A model generated the notes under the pieces. That model was not told the origin of the DNA, made no database searches, and saw only the letters and a list, made by a program, of their open reading frames with translations. Source: UBA6168 sp965222975 (GTDB lineage Bacteria; Bacteroidota; Bacteroidia; Chitinophagales; Saprospiraceae). From it: a stretch of 64,000 bases of DNA. The stretch lies in contig CBDCVJ010000049.1 in NCBI GenBank assembly GCA_965222975.1, positions 62,001-126,000 on the forward strand, given 5' to 3'. Within the stretch, counting starts at the first letter, position 1. Each line of letters begins with the position of its first letter. A program made the translations under genes and the position numbers. Positions 1 through 9,083 of the stretch are shown here, piece by piece.

Positions 1-433
1 AACCGACAATGATCCAAAGCCCTTGTCCGAAAATATTGGCAAAAGCTAATTGCCGATCTGGTAATCCTCGGTCTTCTGCCGATGTGATCCACCAATCAGT
101 AGGCGTCAAATGAATGGCGCCAAACACCATAATAAATGCATAGGCAATCAAACCAGCTGTCAACCACGACAAAAACTTCACGGCTTTTTTTCCATAATAC
201 TCATTGACAAGATCGGTCATTACAAAGACCACTGGCCAAAGCAGGACACCTGCAGTGAGTGCCAGCGAGCCTGATTGTCCAAAGAGTTTCCACTCTAATG
301 TCGGTAGGCCAAAAGTGGGCTCGAAGGCAAATATTTTTACACCAATAAATTCAGCTACTAAAGCATTGGTCACGAAGAACCCGCCAAGTATCATAAACAG
401 GCGAGCAGGTTTACCGGAAAGGAGATGTTTCAT
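1..433 (-). CDS. Queuosine precursor transporter, VUT/YhhQ family (partial, 3' end outside window)
   Basis: Integral inner-membrane protein, probably importing the queuosine precursors preQ0/preQ1 used for tRNA modification. Reading leftwards from the ATG at 433, 144 codons are open to the window edge. The N-terminus MKHLLSGKPARLFMILGG leads into hydrophobic segments around residues 12-30, 60-75 and 90-105. The motif TDLVNEYYGKKAVKF around residues 73-87 is the family signature (acidic residue, E-x-YGKK-A). The C-terminal part, normally to about 220-240 residues, lies beyond position 1. It is divergent from the gene at 618. The family assignment is strong; the exact substrate is inferred from the family. 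Confidence 0.82.
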   Translation of the reverse strand, partial: MKHLLSGKPARLFMILGGFFVTNALVAEFIGVKIFAFEPTFGLPTLEWKLFGQSGSLALTAGVLLWPVVFVMTDLVNEYYGKKAVKFLSWLTAGLIAYAFIMVFGAIHLTPTDWWITSAEDRGLPDRQLAFANIFGQGLWIIVG

Positions 434-617
434 TCTTGCAAGAGGTTTAAAGGCTGAAAATGAGTAAATTATTTTGAATGACCAACTTAAAGGTTATTTC
501 GACCCGTCTTTGCCACAAACGACATTTATTATACGTTCCTTTGGAAACTTCTTTACTGACCCGTTTCTTCGCTGTTAATACAAAAAAATACAAACCTAAT
601 TTTTTAACAATCCAAGT

Positions 618-1943
618 ATGATATTTCCTAAACACCTTTTGTTCGTTTTGGCTTCTCTGATTTCAATTCAAATGTTTTCCCAAGTCCCAATCAAAGGCGA
701 TTTTATTTTAGGCGACTCCACCCAAATGCATCGGCTCACTACAATCAATGGCGATATGTTCACTGGCCGGGTGACAGGAATCGAAGGTTCGTCGTTGAAA
801 TTTCTTTACAGAAATAACAATCTTGAATTTAATTTGGAGGAAGTCAAAATGGTCGAGGTTTTAGAAAACCAAGCAGAGTCAAAAAGTAAAGACCCGATGC
901 CGCCCTCTTCAGAGACCGACGAACAAATGACGGCAAAAGATGCCCGGAATTACATATGGCATTTTGATTACAAAATAACCACTACTGACGGAATTGAATA
1001 TTTGGGCAAACTGGCCACATTAAATAAATATGCTGCGATCTTAGAACAACAATCAAAGGAGGTAAAGATCGGTTACATTAAGATTGCTGAAATTGCCTTG
1101 ATAGGGAAACGGATTACTTCCAACCCCAACCACTTGACTGAGTACCATCGACTCAAGACCAAAAAAGGGGATAGCTTCACTGGTCAGTTGATTTCTGTTA
1201 ATAAGGAAGAACTGGTTTTTTTGATGAAAAATGGGTCTGAAATAACAATAACCAATGATGAATTAATAAATATAGTTCTAGAAAAAAATGCGTCCAGTTA
1301 TCAAAGCCGAAAGCAATACAAAAAGCACAAAAATGATTACAACCAGCACCGCCTTTTTTTCTCTCCCAGCGCCCTGATGCTAAAACAAGGTGACAGTGAA
1401 TTTCGAACCATGCTTTTGCACAATACAATTGAACATGGGTTTACAAATAATTTTACGGCTGGAGGTGGCCTTTTCTCTATTTTGGTCGGGCATGCTTTGA
1501 CGGGAAAGGTCAAATTGGGCGTGAGCATCAGCGATATGGTACACGTTGCTGTAGGTGCTCAAGGAGGTTATGCTTTTACAGTTTATGGTGGGGATGGAGT
1601 CTCTTTAGGTTTATTCTATGGCGCTATGTCAATCGGTACTTCTGATCGGTACATCAATGTTTCCATTGGAAGAGGTAGGGACAGCGATGCTTCAAGGGGG
1701 ACAACGGCGTTCACAATCGGAGGGTCTTTTCGCACCAACGAAAACTGGCGGATTTACATAGAATACTTTCATTTCCAAGATCCATATATCAGTTCTTATG
1801 ACCCCCAAAACAGCATTTTTGGCACCTTGGGCCTTTCATGGCTTAAAGGTCAACATCAAGTTGATTTTGGAATATTTGTAAGTAACGATTTTACCGATGC
1901 ACCGGGTGGTTTTCCAGTTGTAGCTTATAATTACAGGTTTTAA
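618..1943 (+). CDS. Secreted/outer-membrane protein with three internal repeats and a beta-barrel-like C-terminus
   Basis: I do not recognise a named family. A signal peptide is clear (residues 1-22, ending MFSQ). The N-terminal half holds three diverged copies of a unit of about 45 residues, near residues 38-82, 115-162 and 175-220. Each begins with a phrase like HRLTTINGDMFTGRV, ITTTDGIEYLGKL or HRLKTKKGDSFTGQL and ends in a hydrophobic strand (VKMVEVL, IAEIALIG, LINIVL). The second half (from about 245) is rich in alternating Gly/aromatic strands and ends in NYRF, as in outer-membrane barrels. It may be a surface or envelope-anchored protein with small beta modules on the periplasmic side. 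No neighbour suggests a function; the gene at 2081 follows in the same direction after 137 bp. Confidence 0.6.
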   Translation: MIFPKHLLFVLASLISIQMFSQVPIKGDFILGDSTQMHRLTTINGDMFTGRVTGIEGSSLKFLYRNNNLEFNLEEVKMVEVLENQAESKSKDPMPPSSETDEQMTAKDARNYIWHFDYKITTTDGIEYLGKLATLNKYAAILEQQSKEVKIGYIKIAEIALIGKRITSNPNHLTEYHRLKTKKGDSFTGQLISVNKEELVFLMKNGSEITITNDELINIVLEKNASSYQSRKQYKKHKNDYNQHRLFFSPSALMLKQGDSEFRTMLLHNTIEHGFTNNFTAGGGLFSILVGHALTGKVKLGVSISDMVHVAVGAQGGYAFTVYGGDGVSLGLFYGAMSIGTSDRYINVSIGRGRDSDASRGTTAFTIGGSFRTNENWRIYIEYFHFQDPYISSYDPQNSIFGTLGLSWLKGQHQVDFGIFVSNDFTDAPGGFPVVAYNYRF

Positions 1944-2080
1944 AGCATGGACTGTTAATAGCACTATGCTGTTTTTCCGAAACTTAATATTTTATGGAAT
2001 AATCCAGTTCTACCACTCTAAAGCAGCATATTTGTACCCCGAAGCTATTATTACCGATTACAAACCAAAACTCCTATCAT

Positions 2081-3904
2081 ATGAATAAATTTCCTACCCT
2101 GCTATTGTTTTTTTTCCTATTCCAAATAAATGACCTCACGTCCCAAAGCGGTTGCCCAGGCTGCATAGTTGACCTTCCATCACTTCCCTCTGACACCATA
2201 TTTTTAGGAGATGCCCCTGACGGCATAGCAGGTGAACCTTACGATGGCGACTTGAGTTTCAGGCTTCCCAAAACAACTACTCCAGTCAATGCAGTTGACC
2301 CCGGCACACCCGCTGGGCTGAACATCGGTAAATTAACCATTATTGCCCTTTTAAACGTACCTCCTGGATTGGACTGGGAGCCGAGCCAATTCGAATTCGA
2401 CCCCAGCAATGAAACGGATGGTTGTGTCAAATTCTGTGGCACTCCTTTGATTCCCGGCATGTACGAGGTGGATGTTTTTGTAACCGCTGAAGTATTGACC
2501 CTCAACCAATCCACTTCTTTTTCATTTCCGATTTACATTGCTCCATCCACCAGCAGTACAGATGGTTTTTCTATGCAGAATGGCAGTGGGTGTGGGGAAG
2601 TAACTGCCAGTTTTGAAAACAACATCCTGAGCAATGGCAGCATGGGATATAGTTACTTATGGGATTTTGGAAATGGCGAAACTTCTACTGTGGAAAACCC
2701 GGGCGATGTAACTTATTCATCTCCCGGCATTTATAAAGTGAATTACGAGGCCATGATAGATACAAGTGGTTATGAACTTTCAACGGTACAAATTGTCGCA
2801 GCAGGATGCAATGATATTTCCCTACCGCCCATTTCCAATGCGCCGCCTGAACTGTACATAAAAATAAAAGACCCTTCTGGCAACCAGATTTATCAATCAG
2901 AACAAATCAAAAATGCACCGCTTCCTTCGGCTTTTAATGTCAACATCCCCAATATTGGCCCAGGAGACTATACCCTTGAAGTGAGGGACGACGACCTGAT
3001 TGGCTCTGACCATTGTGGCACGGTGACTTTCAACCGTATGTCGATCGATACCTTGAAAAGTGGCAGCCTTGAAGTTTTGTTAAATATCTTTCACCCTGTT
3101 TTTTCAATCCAATCTACCGATACCGTTTATGTCTATGAAATACCTGACCCACCGTTGGTCAGCCCAAATGGCCTGATCGAAGTATGTGAAGGGGATACGG
3201 TTGAACTTGTTGCAGACTACCCAGACAATTTGCAATGGCACAAGGACTCGTCGGCAGTTTTAGATGCTACTGAACCCAACTTTACCATTGCTTCCAATGG
3301 CATTTATTGGGTAGAATACACCACGCCTGACGGCTGTACCTCCCAATCGGAATCAGTGACCTTTAATGAATTGCCTTTGCCCAGTATTCCATCTTTCAAT
3401 GAAGATGGCAACTGGCTGTCACTTATTAGTCCTGACCAGCTACCTAATGATTATTCCCTTCAATGGTTCATCAACGGTGATTCTATTTCCGAAGCCACAG
3501 AAACAAGCTACTGCAATACGACCTCAGGTGTCAACCTCTTTACCCTCGCAGTAACAGATAACGAAACGGGTTGTTCCAACGAATTCAGCCTTGGCGTCGC
3601 CTTCGATGAAACATCAGATTGCACCGTGCCAACAAAAGAAATTTTGGCCATCGAAAACAGCCTGCGCATTTTTCCAAACCCCACCTCCGAGGTGTTGAAT
3701 ATTGTTTTTGTAAATGAAAACTTTAAAGAAGTTAAAATCAATGTTGTGGATGTGATGGGCAGGCTTTTGGAAAATGTTAAAGAAACTTTTTTATCCAGCC
3801 ATTTTTACAAAACCCTGGATGTGAGCGACTTACAGAATGGTATTTATTTTTTGGAAATAAAAACCAAAGATGGAAATGTGGTGAGGACGTTCGTGAAAAA
3901 ATAA
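2081..3904 (+). CDS. Secreted PKD-domain protein with T9SS type A sorting domain
   Basis: A 607-residue secreted protein. The signal peptide covers about residues 1-21. An Ig-like region with paired cysteines (GCVKFCG) follows. A PKD domain lies around residues 175-240, with the hallmark YLWDFGNGETSTVENP. Further Ig/PKD-like segments fill the middle. The last 75-80 residues form a type IX secretion sorting domain: LRIFPNPTSEVLNI, then VVDVMGRL, NGIYFLEIKT and the basic end TFVKK. The protein should be exported through the T9SS pore and attached to the surface or released. No enzymatic domain is seen, so adhesion or structure is only a guess. A hairpin that could end transcription lies just after the stop (3929-3962), inside the convergent Rpn gene. 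Confidence 0.8.
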   Translation: MNKFPTLLLFFFLFQINDLTSQSGCPGCIVDLPSLPSDTIFLGDAPDGIAGEPYDGDLSFRLPKTTTPVNAVDPGTPAGLNIGKLTIIALLNVPPGLDWEPSQFEFDPSNETDGCVKFCGTPLIPGMYEVDVFVTAEVLTLNQSTSFSFPIYIAPSTSSTDGFSMQNGSGCGEVTASFENNILSNGSMGYSYLWDFGNGETSTVENPGDVTYSSPGIYKVNYEAMIDTSGYELSTVQIVAAGCNDISLPPISNAPPELYIKIKDPSGNQIYQSEQIKNAPLPSAFNVNIPNIGPGDYTLEVRDDDLIGSDHCGTVTFNRMSIDTLKSGSLEVLLNIFHPVFSIQSTDTVYVYEIPDPPLVSPNGLIEVCEGDTVELVADYPDNLQWHKDSSAVLDATEPNFTIASNGIYWVEYTTPDGCTSQSESVTFNELPLPSIPSFNEDGNWLSLISPDQLPNDYSLQWFINGDSISEATETSYCNTTSGVNLFTLAVTDNETGCSNEFSLGVAFDETSDCTVPTKEILAIENSLRIFPNPTSEVLNIVFVNENFKEVKINVVDVMGRLLENVKETFLSSHFYKTLDVSDLQNGIYFLEIKTKDGNVVRTFVKK

Positions 3905-3906
3905 CG

Positions 3907-4797
3907 CTACACTTCAAATCCAGCTTTCAAAAGGACATCTTTTACAAAGGAGATGTCCTTTTCTAATCTGGATGCTATTGTTCCAATGTCATTGCCTTCT
4001 TGAAATAGTTTGATGATGTTGAGCGTCAATTGAATGCCTTGGTTTTCGCCCTTTTCGAAACCGATTTTCTCTCCTTTTTCGATGCCTTTTGCCTCAGCTT
4101 CCTCAATAAGCGTTTTTTCGCTACTCACAGAATCCCAGTATTTATCGTATTGCAATAATTCTTCTTTGCTAAAAGAGGATTCTTGCAAACAACCCACAGC
4201 TTCTTTTATTAAAGGATTTTCCATCAAGTCATGATCTATCGTTTCACTTCCATCCTTTATTTCTGTGAGAAAACGCAACCACAAAACCATTAGTTTTTTC
4301 TCGGAAAAATGCTTGGGTTTGAATTTTGGCAACTCTACAAATACGAATTCCAAGCCCTCCAGTTTTTTCTTCGGATATTGAGAATGGACGATGGAATAGT
4401 GATGGTAAAATTCTTCAATCTTATTTTCAAATATTTCATTTACGAGGCTGAGGGCATAAACGGGCTGCAGCCCTCTGTATTCTTCCCCTTTCTCCAATTG
4501 CCTCACATAAGCTTTTGATGCATTGAACAAAACACGGTACTTAAAACTATCCGTCCAAAGCATCTGCATCTCCACTATAAAACTCCGACCTGACACATCT
4601 TTGCACCTAACATCTACAATTGTATTTTTTAATAAAGGAACGGCAGGCACCAATTCGGCGGGCAAATATTCGAGTGAAACAATTTGATGATCCTCATCCA
4701 ATGGCAACAAGGCATTGAGAAAGCTTTTCAGCAGGTGAGGCCTAGTGCCGAAAATTTTCTTAAAAGTTAAATCATTCTTTGGATCAAGATACCGCAT
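3907..4797 (-). CDS. Rpn family recombination-promoting nuclease (PD-(D/E)XK fold)
   Basis: A member of the Rpn/YhgA-like family, long annotated as 'putative transposase' and known from E. coli RpnA-E as DNA endonucleases that promote RecA-independent recombination. The start MRYLDPKNDLTFKKIFG is the family N-terminus. The nuclease core is visible as TIVDVRCKDVSGRSFIVEMQ (residues about 58-77), giving the Asp and the E-x-Q of the PD-(D/E)XK site. The C-terminus has the usual charged GEKIGFEKGENQG stretch and a short helix-turn-helix-like tail. Length 296 is normal. It stands alone between convergent and divergent neighbours. A TAnnTTTG-type -7 box on its strand (TAAGTTTG, 4822-4815) is 18 bp upstream of the ATG, right beside the MITE-like element at 4828. 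Confidence 0.88.
   Translation of the reverse strand: MRYLDPKNDLTFKKIFGTRPHLLKSFLNALLPLDEDHQIVSLEYLPAELVPAVPLLKNTIVDVRCKDVSGRSFIVEMQMLWTDSFKYRVLFNASKAYVRQLEKGEEYRGLQPVYALSLVNEIFENKIEEFYHHYSIVHSQYPKKKLEGLEFVFVELPKFKPKHFSEKKLMVLWLRFLTEIKDGSETIDHDLMENPLIKEAVGCLQESSFSKEELLQYDKYWDSVSSEKTLIEEAEAKGIEKGEKIGFEKGENQGIQLTLNIIKLFQEGNDIGTIASRLEKDISFVKDVLLKAGFEV
3929..3962. terminator. Hairpin between convergent genes, inside the 3' coding end of the Rpn gene
   Basis: A perfect 12-bp stem, AAAAGGACATCT (3929-3940) paired with AGATGTCCTTTT (3951-3962), with a 10-nt loop. It lies 25 bp after the stop of the T9SS gene and ends in T residues on that strand. On the other strand it encodes residues near the Rpn C-terminus, so this stretch serves both as coding sequence and as a likely terminator. 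Confidence 0.6.
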
Positions 4798-4827
4798 CGG
4801 AAAAAATTATTTCACAAACTTAAATAA

Positions 4828-4970
4828 TTCTACTTTGACACTCTAAAAAATAATCATCCGTTTTCAGGCCGAGGATTAAGAAAAACACACCTCTATCTGC
4901 TGGCATATTTCACTCAGGCATGAAAAACAATGAATGCTCACGCACTTAATTTTAAAGTGTTAAAGTAGAA
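4828..4970. repeat. MITE-like element, copy 1 (terminal inverted repeats)
   Basis: A 143-bp non-coding unit with terminal inverted repeats: TTCTACTTTGACACT at 4828 and its near complement AAGTGTTAAAGTAGAA ending at 4970 (14 of 15 paired). The interior shares blocks with 19419-19555, for example TCCGTTTTCAGGCC and GAAAAACAATGAATG, in the same order. No coding capacity. Best read as a non-autonomous mobile or repeated intergenic element. Confidence 0.7.
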
Positions 4971-5032
4971 AGAATTGCATAAATATAAACATCAGCAACC
5001 CACGTTTTCAAAAGCGGGCTTTCCACGCCCCC

Positions 5033-6157
5033 CTAATTCCCCAGCCACATTTTCAGCAAATTCGCTACCCCTACCCCAATAAAATTGGCAAGAGCGATCC
5101 CTACCAAACCAGTCATGATTCCCGAAAAAACAAGCGATCGGTTGTGAATCACTGCAGCTATTTGCCCAATAAAAGGAGGGCCATAAAACCCCGCAGTTTG
5201 GGTAATCATCATGGTGTCCCGGTCAATGCCAAATATTTTGCAAAAAATAAGGTGCAAAGAAAGCGCAAAAAGCCATGAGCAAGCAGTAAAAAGCAGCAAT
5301 GTGCCGCCACCAGTAAATAGTTCTGATAGATTGGCCATCATACCAATGGCCAAGCAAAACATGAGCAGTAGGTATTCACCCAATTCAAATGCTCCTTGCA
5401 AACCCCTAACTTTTGGGTTAAAGGATGCACCGACACTGAATGCCGAAAGCAGCAAAATAATAACCCCCACTGCCGTTAGCCCGCCCGTCAAAAGCTGGGT
5501 GAGGCCCAATGAGACAATAGCCAACAGAAGAGTCAGGCCAACTGCCATTAACAAGTCTTTCCAAATAATTTTTTTCAACATGAAATCCCCTTCTCCACCG
5601 CCGCCTTTATTTTCTTGGAAATCTTTTAAAAACAGGCCATAGAACCGATGTGCAACTGAGGTTAAGAAGATGAGATAAATACCACCACAAATTAATTCAG
5701 TAGCATTCAATTTAATAAAGACTGCCTCATCAGCACTCATAGCCATACCTACCGCATTCATGTTTGGCGTACCGCCGATAAAAACACCAGTGAGCATACC
5801 CGTCATCAGCCAAATATCTGCTAATTGATTTTTAAAAAGAAAGCTCACAATAAATGCCCCGATCACCACACTCACGATGACAAGCAAAAACGAGATGATC
5901 GTCGTTTTCGCCAGTTTGAACCAACCCAATAAATCGGTGGAATAAAGTAGAAGGGGAATAGCCAAAATGATAGTTGCTTCGCTGAATGTTTTTGACACCT
6001 GATTGTCCAATTCCCACGGAACAAAATTGCAGAGGACGATGCCAACCACCCAACAAAGCACTACTGGGCTTAGCGATTTTTCCGTCCCCATGCGATAGGT
6101 CAGCTTCGTCAGCACCCAAGGGAGGAAAATGATGGCTAAAGATTGGATTATAGGCAT
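5033..6157 (-). CDS. DUF819 family integral membrane protein
   Basis: A polytopic inner-membrane protein of the DUF819 (YjcL-like) family, function unestablished. From the ATG at 6157 (MPIIQSLAIIFLPWVLTK) it has 374 residues and about ten hydrophobic segments. Family features include the Gly-rich stretch TGVFIGGTPNMNAVG near residue 130 and a second half repeating the first, ending GPPFIGQIAAV and SGIMTGLVGIALANFIG. A longer reading frame begins at 6232, but its extra 25 residues are translated from the dispersed intergenic repeat at 6183-6341 and are unlike a protein start, so I use 6157. Its substrate, if any, cannot be told from the sequence. Confidence 0.82.
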   Translation of the reverse strand: MPIIQSLAIIFLPWVLTKLTYRMGTEKSLSPVVLCWVVGIVLCNFVPWELDNQVSKTFSEATIILAIPLLLYSTDLLGWFKLAKTTIISFLLVIVSVVIGAFIVSFLFKNQLADIWLMTGMLTGVFIGGTPNMNAVGMAMSADEAVFIKLNATELICGGIYLIFLTSVAHRFYGLFLKDFQENKGGGGEGDFMLKKIIWKDLLMAVGLTLLLAIVSLGLTQLLTGGLTAVGVIILLLSAFSVGASFNPKVRGLQGAFELGEYLLLMFCLAIGMMANLSELFTGGGTLLLFTACSWLFALSLHLIFCKIFGIDRDTMMITQTAGFYGPPFIGQIAAVIHNRSLVFSGIMTGLVGIALANFIGVGVANLLKMWLGN

Positions 6158-6182
6158 ATTCAGGAATTGGGGAATTGGGTTA

Positions 6183-6341
6183 ATTGAGGAGTGGGCATAA
6201 TTCAAATAGTTGATTATCAGCCACAAAGGCACGAAGACACAAAGATGAATAATTCATGAATTGAAAACTTTGTGACTTTGTGACTTTGTGGCCGAAAAAA
6301 ACACGATTTATTGACTATTATTTATGCCCACCCCTCAATTG
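6183..6341 (-). repeat. Dispersed 'CTTTGTGG' palindromic repeat, copy 1
   Basis: This interval is the reverse complement of 26650-26795, nearly base for base, including the outer CCCACTCCTCAATT and the inner CAATTCATGAATTATTCAT. The centre folds into a hairpin, GGCCACAAAG.. against ..CTTTGTGGC. This copy has an extra CTTTGTGA unit compared with copy 2, so short internal duplications occur. Confidence 0.85.
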
Positions 6342-6344
6342 GGT

Positions 6345-6414
6345 TAATTAGGGAATTGGGTTAATTAGGAATCTTCAATATCCTAATTCCCCAATTCCCT
6401 CACTTCCCAATTGT
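6345..6414. repeat. AATTGGG/CCCAATT inverted repeat next to the ClpA/B-like gene end
   Basis: Repeated GGGAATTGGGTTAATTAGG units on the left pair with CCTAATTCCCCAATTCCC on the right, and the right arm reaches into the last codons of the unfoldase gene (stop at 6400). It can fold as a hairpin and may end transcription of that leftward gene. Similar AATTGG-rich arms recur at 22504-22612. Confidence 0.5.
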
Positions 6415-8667
6415 TATTTTCAAACCATTTTCAAAATCCACATTCAACTGCTGGTTTTTATTATTGGGCGATTTCAACATCCATTTTGCCAACGGTTTTA
6501 CGATGTGGTCTTCGAGGGCACGCTGCAAGGGTCGGGCGCCATATTTTTCATGAAAACCTATGTCAGCCAAATAGTCCACTACCTTTTCAGTGAATTGGAT
6601 ATGAAGGCCATTCTTTACAAACCCTTCTCGTTGCTTTACTTCCTCTAATTCTTTAAGGGTAATTTGTCGAACATGTGTTTTATCTAAAGGATTGAAAATG
6701 ACAATGTTATCAATTCGATTGATGAATTCCGGTCGGAAAAAGCGGCCAATAGCACTTCGGTAAGCCGCCTCTCCCCCGATTTGCGAAGCATAACCAATGG
6801 AGCGCTGATTGGAAGCACCGAGGTTGGTGGTCAGGATGATGATACAGTTTCTAAAATTGGTCACTCGGCCAAAAGCATCTACCAACATGCCTTCATCCAA
6901 GACGGTCATAAAAGCATCGAAAATTGAAGAAGACGCTTTTTCTGCCTCATCGAGCAGCAGCACTGCAAAAGGCTTTTCCCGCACATCGGTTACCAACTTT
7001 CCGGGCTGCCTGCCTTCACCCAAAAAACGGGTGATCTGTGACGGGTGCTGGAACTCGCTCATGTCAATGCGGATAAGGGGTGCTTGTTTCTGGCCTTTCC
7101 CAAAAAAATAATCAGCCAATGCGCGGGCGCTGGCCGTTTTGCCAACACCAGTTGGCCCGGCAAATATCAGTGTCGTGATAGGTTTATATGGGTTGTTCAG
7201 GCCAGCCTTAAACACTTTGATGATGTCGGTCAACTGCATCACGGCCTCTTCCTGTCCAATGATTTTACTTTTAAAAAAGGAAGTCATTTCCTCTTGATCA
7301 AGCATAAGGTCATCCCGAAGGAAAAGTTCGGGCAGGCCAGTTCTGCGGATGAATTGGTCGAGTACGTCCCTTTTAGTGAGAACATCCATTTTGTTCAACT
7401 GTACTTCGCCAAGGCATTCCCCCAAAAAACGGATGCCTTTCCCTGGAAACCGTTCATAAGGAAAAAACCTTTCGAGCAAACGGAGAGAAGTAGCAATGGC
7501 TTCTTTCTCCATCGTTATTTTTAGGTTTTGAGAAACAAAATCCCTTAATTTTTCAAAAATAACGTTGACCTTTTTGGCCGGAAGTTCTTCTATTTCAAGC
7601 ACTTGTACGCTCTCCACAAAACCCGGTAGAAAACGACGAAGGCTCTCTAACTGCTGGGGCGTGACTTCCCCAATGAGCTGCAAGCGGCCATTTTGCATAA
7701 ATGGTAACAGATAGGCCGCAACACTATTTTCTACACTGCTACTTCCCTGTCGCAGCAGTTCTACGACATCTTCTACCCAAAGAATGCCGTTGAAGGCGCC
7801 GAGTTCATATACCAGTTCTTCTACCACTTCCTGCCACTCACCAAGGTACTTGCTGGTAGCAGTTATTCGTTGGGCCCTCATCCGCCAAAAGGTGTATTTC
7901 AAGTTGTTCTTTTTGGCAATCGTGGACAATTTTTTAATGGTGGCTTTAAGCATGGCAGATTTTCCAGTACCCGGATTGCCACTGACCAACAGGCTGGTTT
8001 TTTGTTTAAAAGTAATGTCGGTTGCCCGTTCCACATATTCTTCCATTTCCCAGGCCACTTCGGGCAAAGGGCTAAGGTTTCGTTGGACTGTTTTTGAATA
8101 GGGGTATTGTTCGGCGAGACGTTCTAGTACTTTTGGTTTTTGCTCCTTGTTCCAATCAAAATTGAATGCTGCATCCTCCTTTACTTTGAGCAATACCATT
8201 TCCAATTTAGGCTTTGGATACCTCGAATACCGGAAAATTTCCTCAGGTTCCATATCGTCAAAAGCACTCTTCATGAAATGCCTCGCCAGGGTATCCAATT
8301 GGCGCAGGTCATAGCAATAAAAATTGGCATTGAACAATGGAAGGTAGCAATCGTACACCCCTTCCTCCTCTTCCCCATACACCAAGGGGGTGCTGAGTTT
8401 CACCATGCTCTTTAATGGGTAAGCAGAATTCCCTTGCCGAAAGGTGGGGCGAACAGCCATTTCAATGGTCTTCATGGAGGGGTTCTCCATTTCCATCAGC
8501 GGGTAATCCCCGTCCCGCTTATACATTTTTTGCAGATAGCTGGTCAATACGGCTTTCACCTTTTTGACAGATTTATCAACCACCTGATAATCGGTGCCTA
8601 CCAACACCCCCAAGACCGCTTCTTCCTGGAGTTGAAAACATAGCAATGGAAATTCAATTTTTTTCAT
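6400..8667 (-). CDS. ClpA/ClpB-like AAA+ unfoldase without the Clp N-domain or middle coiled coil
   Basis: A 755-residue double AAA+ ATPase. Residues 1-200 resemble neither Clp-N repeats nor other domains I know. Module 1 has Walker A GNPGTGKS (230-237) and a Walker B-like GILWVEDVVEL (about 294-304). Module 2 has Walker A GPTGVGKT (504-511), Walker B VLLLDEAEKA (about 569-578), sensor-type TTNLGAS, and FINRID with the arginine finger, followed by the D2-small domain (HEKYGARPLQRALEDHIVKPLA). The long ClpB M-domain is absent, so the middle is ClpA-like. Between TTNLGAS and FRPEF sits SIGY (623-626), the place where ClpA/ClpC carry the IGL/VGF loop that docks ClpP. It therefore may feed a ClpP-type peptidase rather than act as a disaggregase; this is inference. 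No ClpP or ClpS gene is nearby. Confidence 0.82.
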   Translation of the reverse strand: MKKIEFPLLCFQLQEEAVLGVLVGTDYQVVDKSVKKVKAVLTSYLQKMYKRDGDYPLMEMENPSMKTIEMAVRPTFRQGNSAYPLKSMVKLSTPLVYGEEEEGVYDCYLPLFNANFYCYDLRQLDTLARHFMKSAFDDMEPEEIFRYSRYPKPKLEMVLLKVKEDAAFNFDWNKEQKPKVLERLAEQYPYSKTVQRNLSPLPEVAWEMEEYVERATDITFKQKTSLLVSGNPGTGKSAMLKATIKKLSTIAKKNNLKYTFWRMRAQRITATSKYLGEWQEVVEELVYELGAFNGILWVEDVVELLRQGSSSVENSVAAYLLPFMQNGRLQLIGEVTPQQLESLRRFLPGFVESVQVLEIEELPAKKVNVIFEKLRDFVSQNLKITMEKEAIATSLRLLERFFPYERFPGKGIRFLGECLGEVQLNKMDVLTKRDVLDQFIRRTGLPELFLRDDLMLDQEEMTSFFKSKIIGQEEAVMQLTDIIKVFKAGLNNPYKPITTLIFAGPTGVGKTASARALADYFFGKGQKQAPLIRIDMSEFQHPSQITRFLGEGRQPGKLVTDVREKPFAVLLLDEAEKASSSIFDAFMTVLDEGMLVDAFGRVTNFRNCIIILTTNLGASNQRSIGYASQIGGEAAYRSAIGRFFRPEFINRIDNIVIFNPLDKTHVRQITLKELEEVKQREGFVKNGLHIQFTEKVVDYLADIGFHEKYGARPLQRALEDHIVKPLAKWMLKSPNNKNQQLNVDFENGLKITIGK

Positions 8668-9083
8668 AAAAAGTAGCCAAGCGTCAAGTGTCAGGCGTCA
8701 GATGAGACCTGCCTGATTCCCGACATCTGAAACCTAAAAAGATGTGCAATTATCATCAATCAAACTCTTAAAAACGAAGATATGCAGCAAGAATCCAACA
8801 AATCATTGAAACGTTTCGATAATTTTGTGTTTCACCGAATGCTTGTTAGGCAAGAATATTGGTTTTCAAGCGTTTATAAGTTCGGTTTTTTTTGAAAACA
8901 AAAATTGCCGGGCAAGTTGGTCAGACCATTTTACAATTCAACCAAACAACTTTGAGAATTTTGAAACTGAAAATCCCTCCGACAAACAAAAATCATATTT
9001 GGTACATTTCCTTTGTAAAAAGGCAAATCCTCCAACCCATTAATAATCCTTTCATAGGACTGTTTTCCTTAAAATCTATATCA
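8668..9083. other. Divergent intergenic region
   Basis: 416 bp between the leftward unfoldase gene and the rightward PorE-like gene. An exact TAnnTTTG box (TAATTTTG) lies at 8820-8827 on the + strand but has no well-placed -33 box. A short inverted repeat (GTGTCAGGCGTCAGATG / CATCTGA) lies near 8690-8730. An open frame runs through from 8892, but it has no signal-like start and is unlikely to be translated. No RNA gene was recognised. Confidence 0.4.

Noticed and set aside
3907..4797. Transposase of an insertion sequence
   Set aside because: Often annotated so, but the sequence is an Rpn nuclease without IS ends or target duplications around it.
5211..5642. 143-residue frame antisense to the DUF819 gene
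   Set aside because: Complement of transmembrane codons; biased and featureless.
7045..7524. 159-residue frame antisense to the ClpA/B-like gene
   Set aside because: Shadow of the AAA+ coding region; no features of its own.
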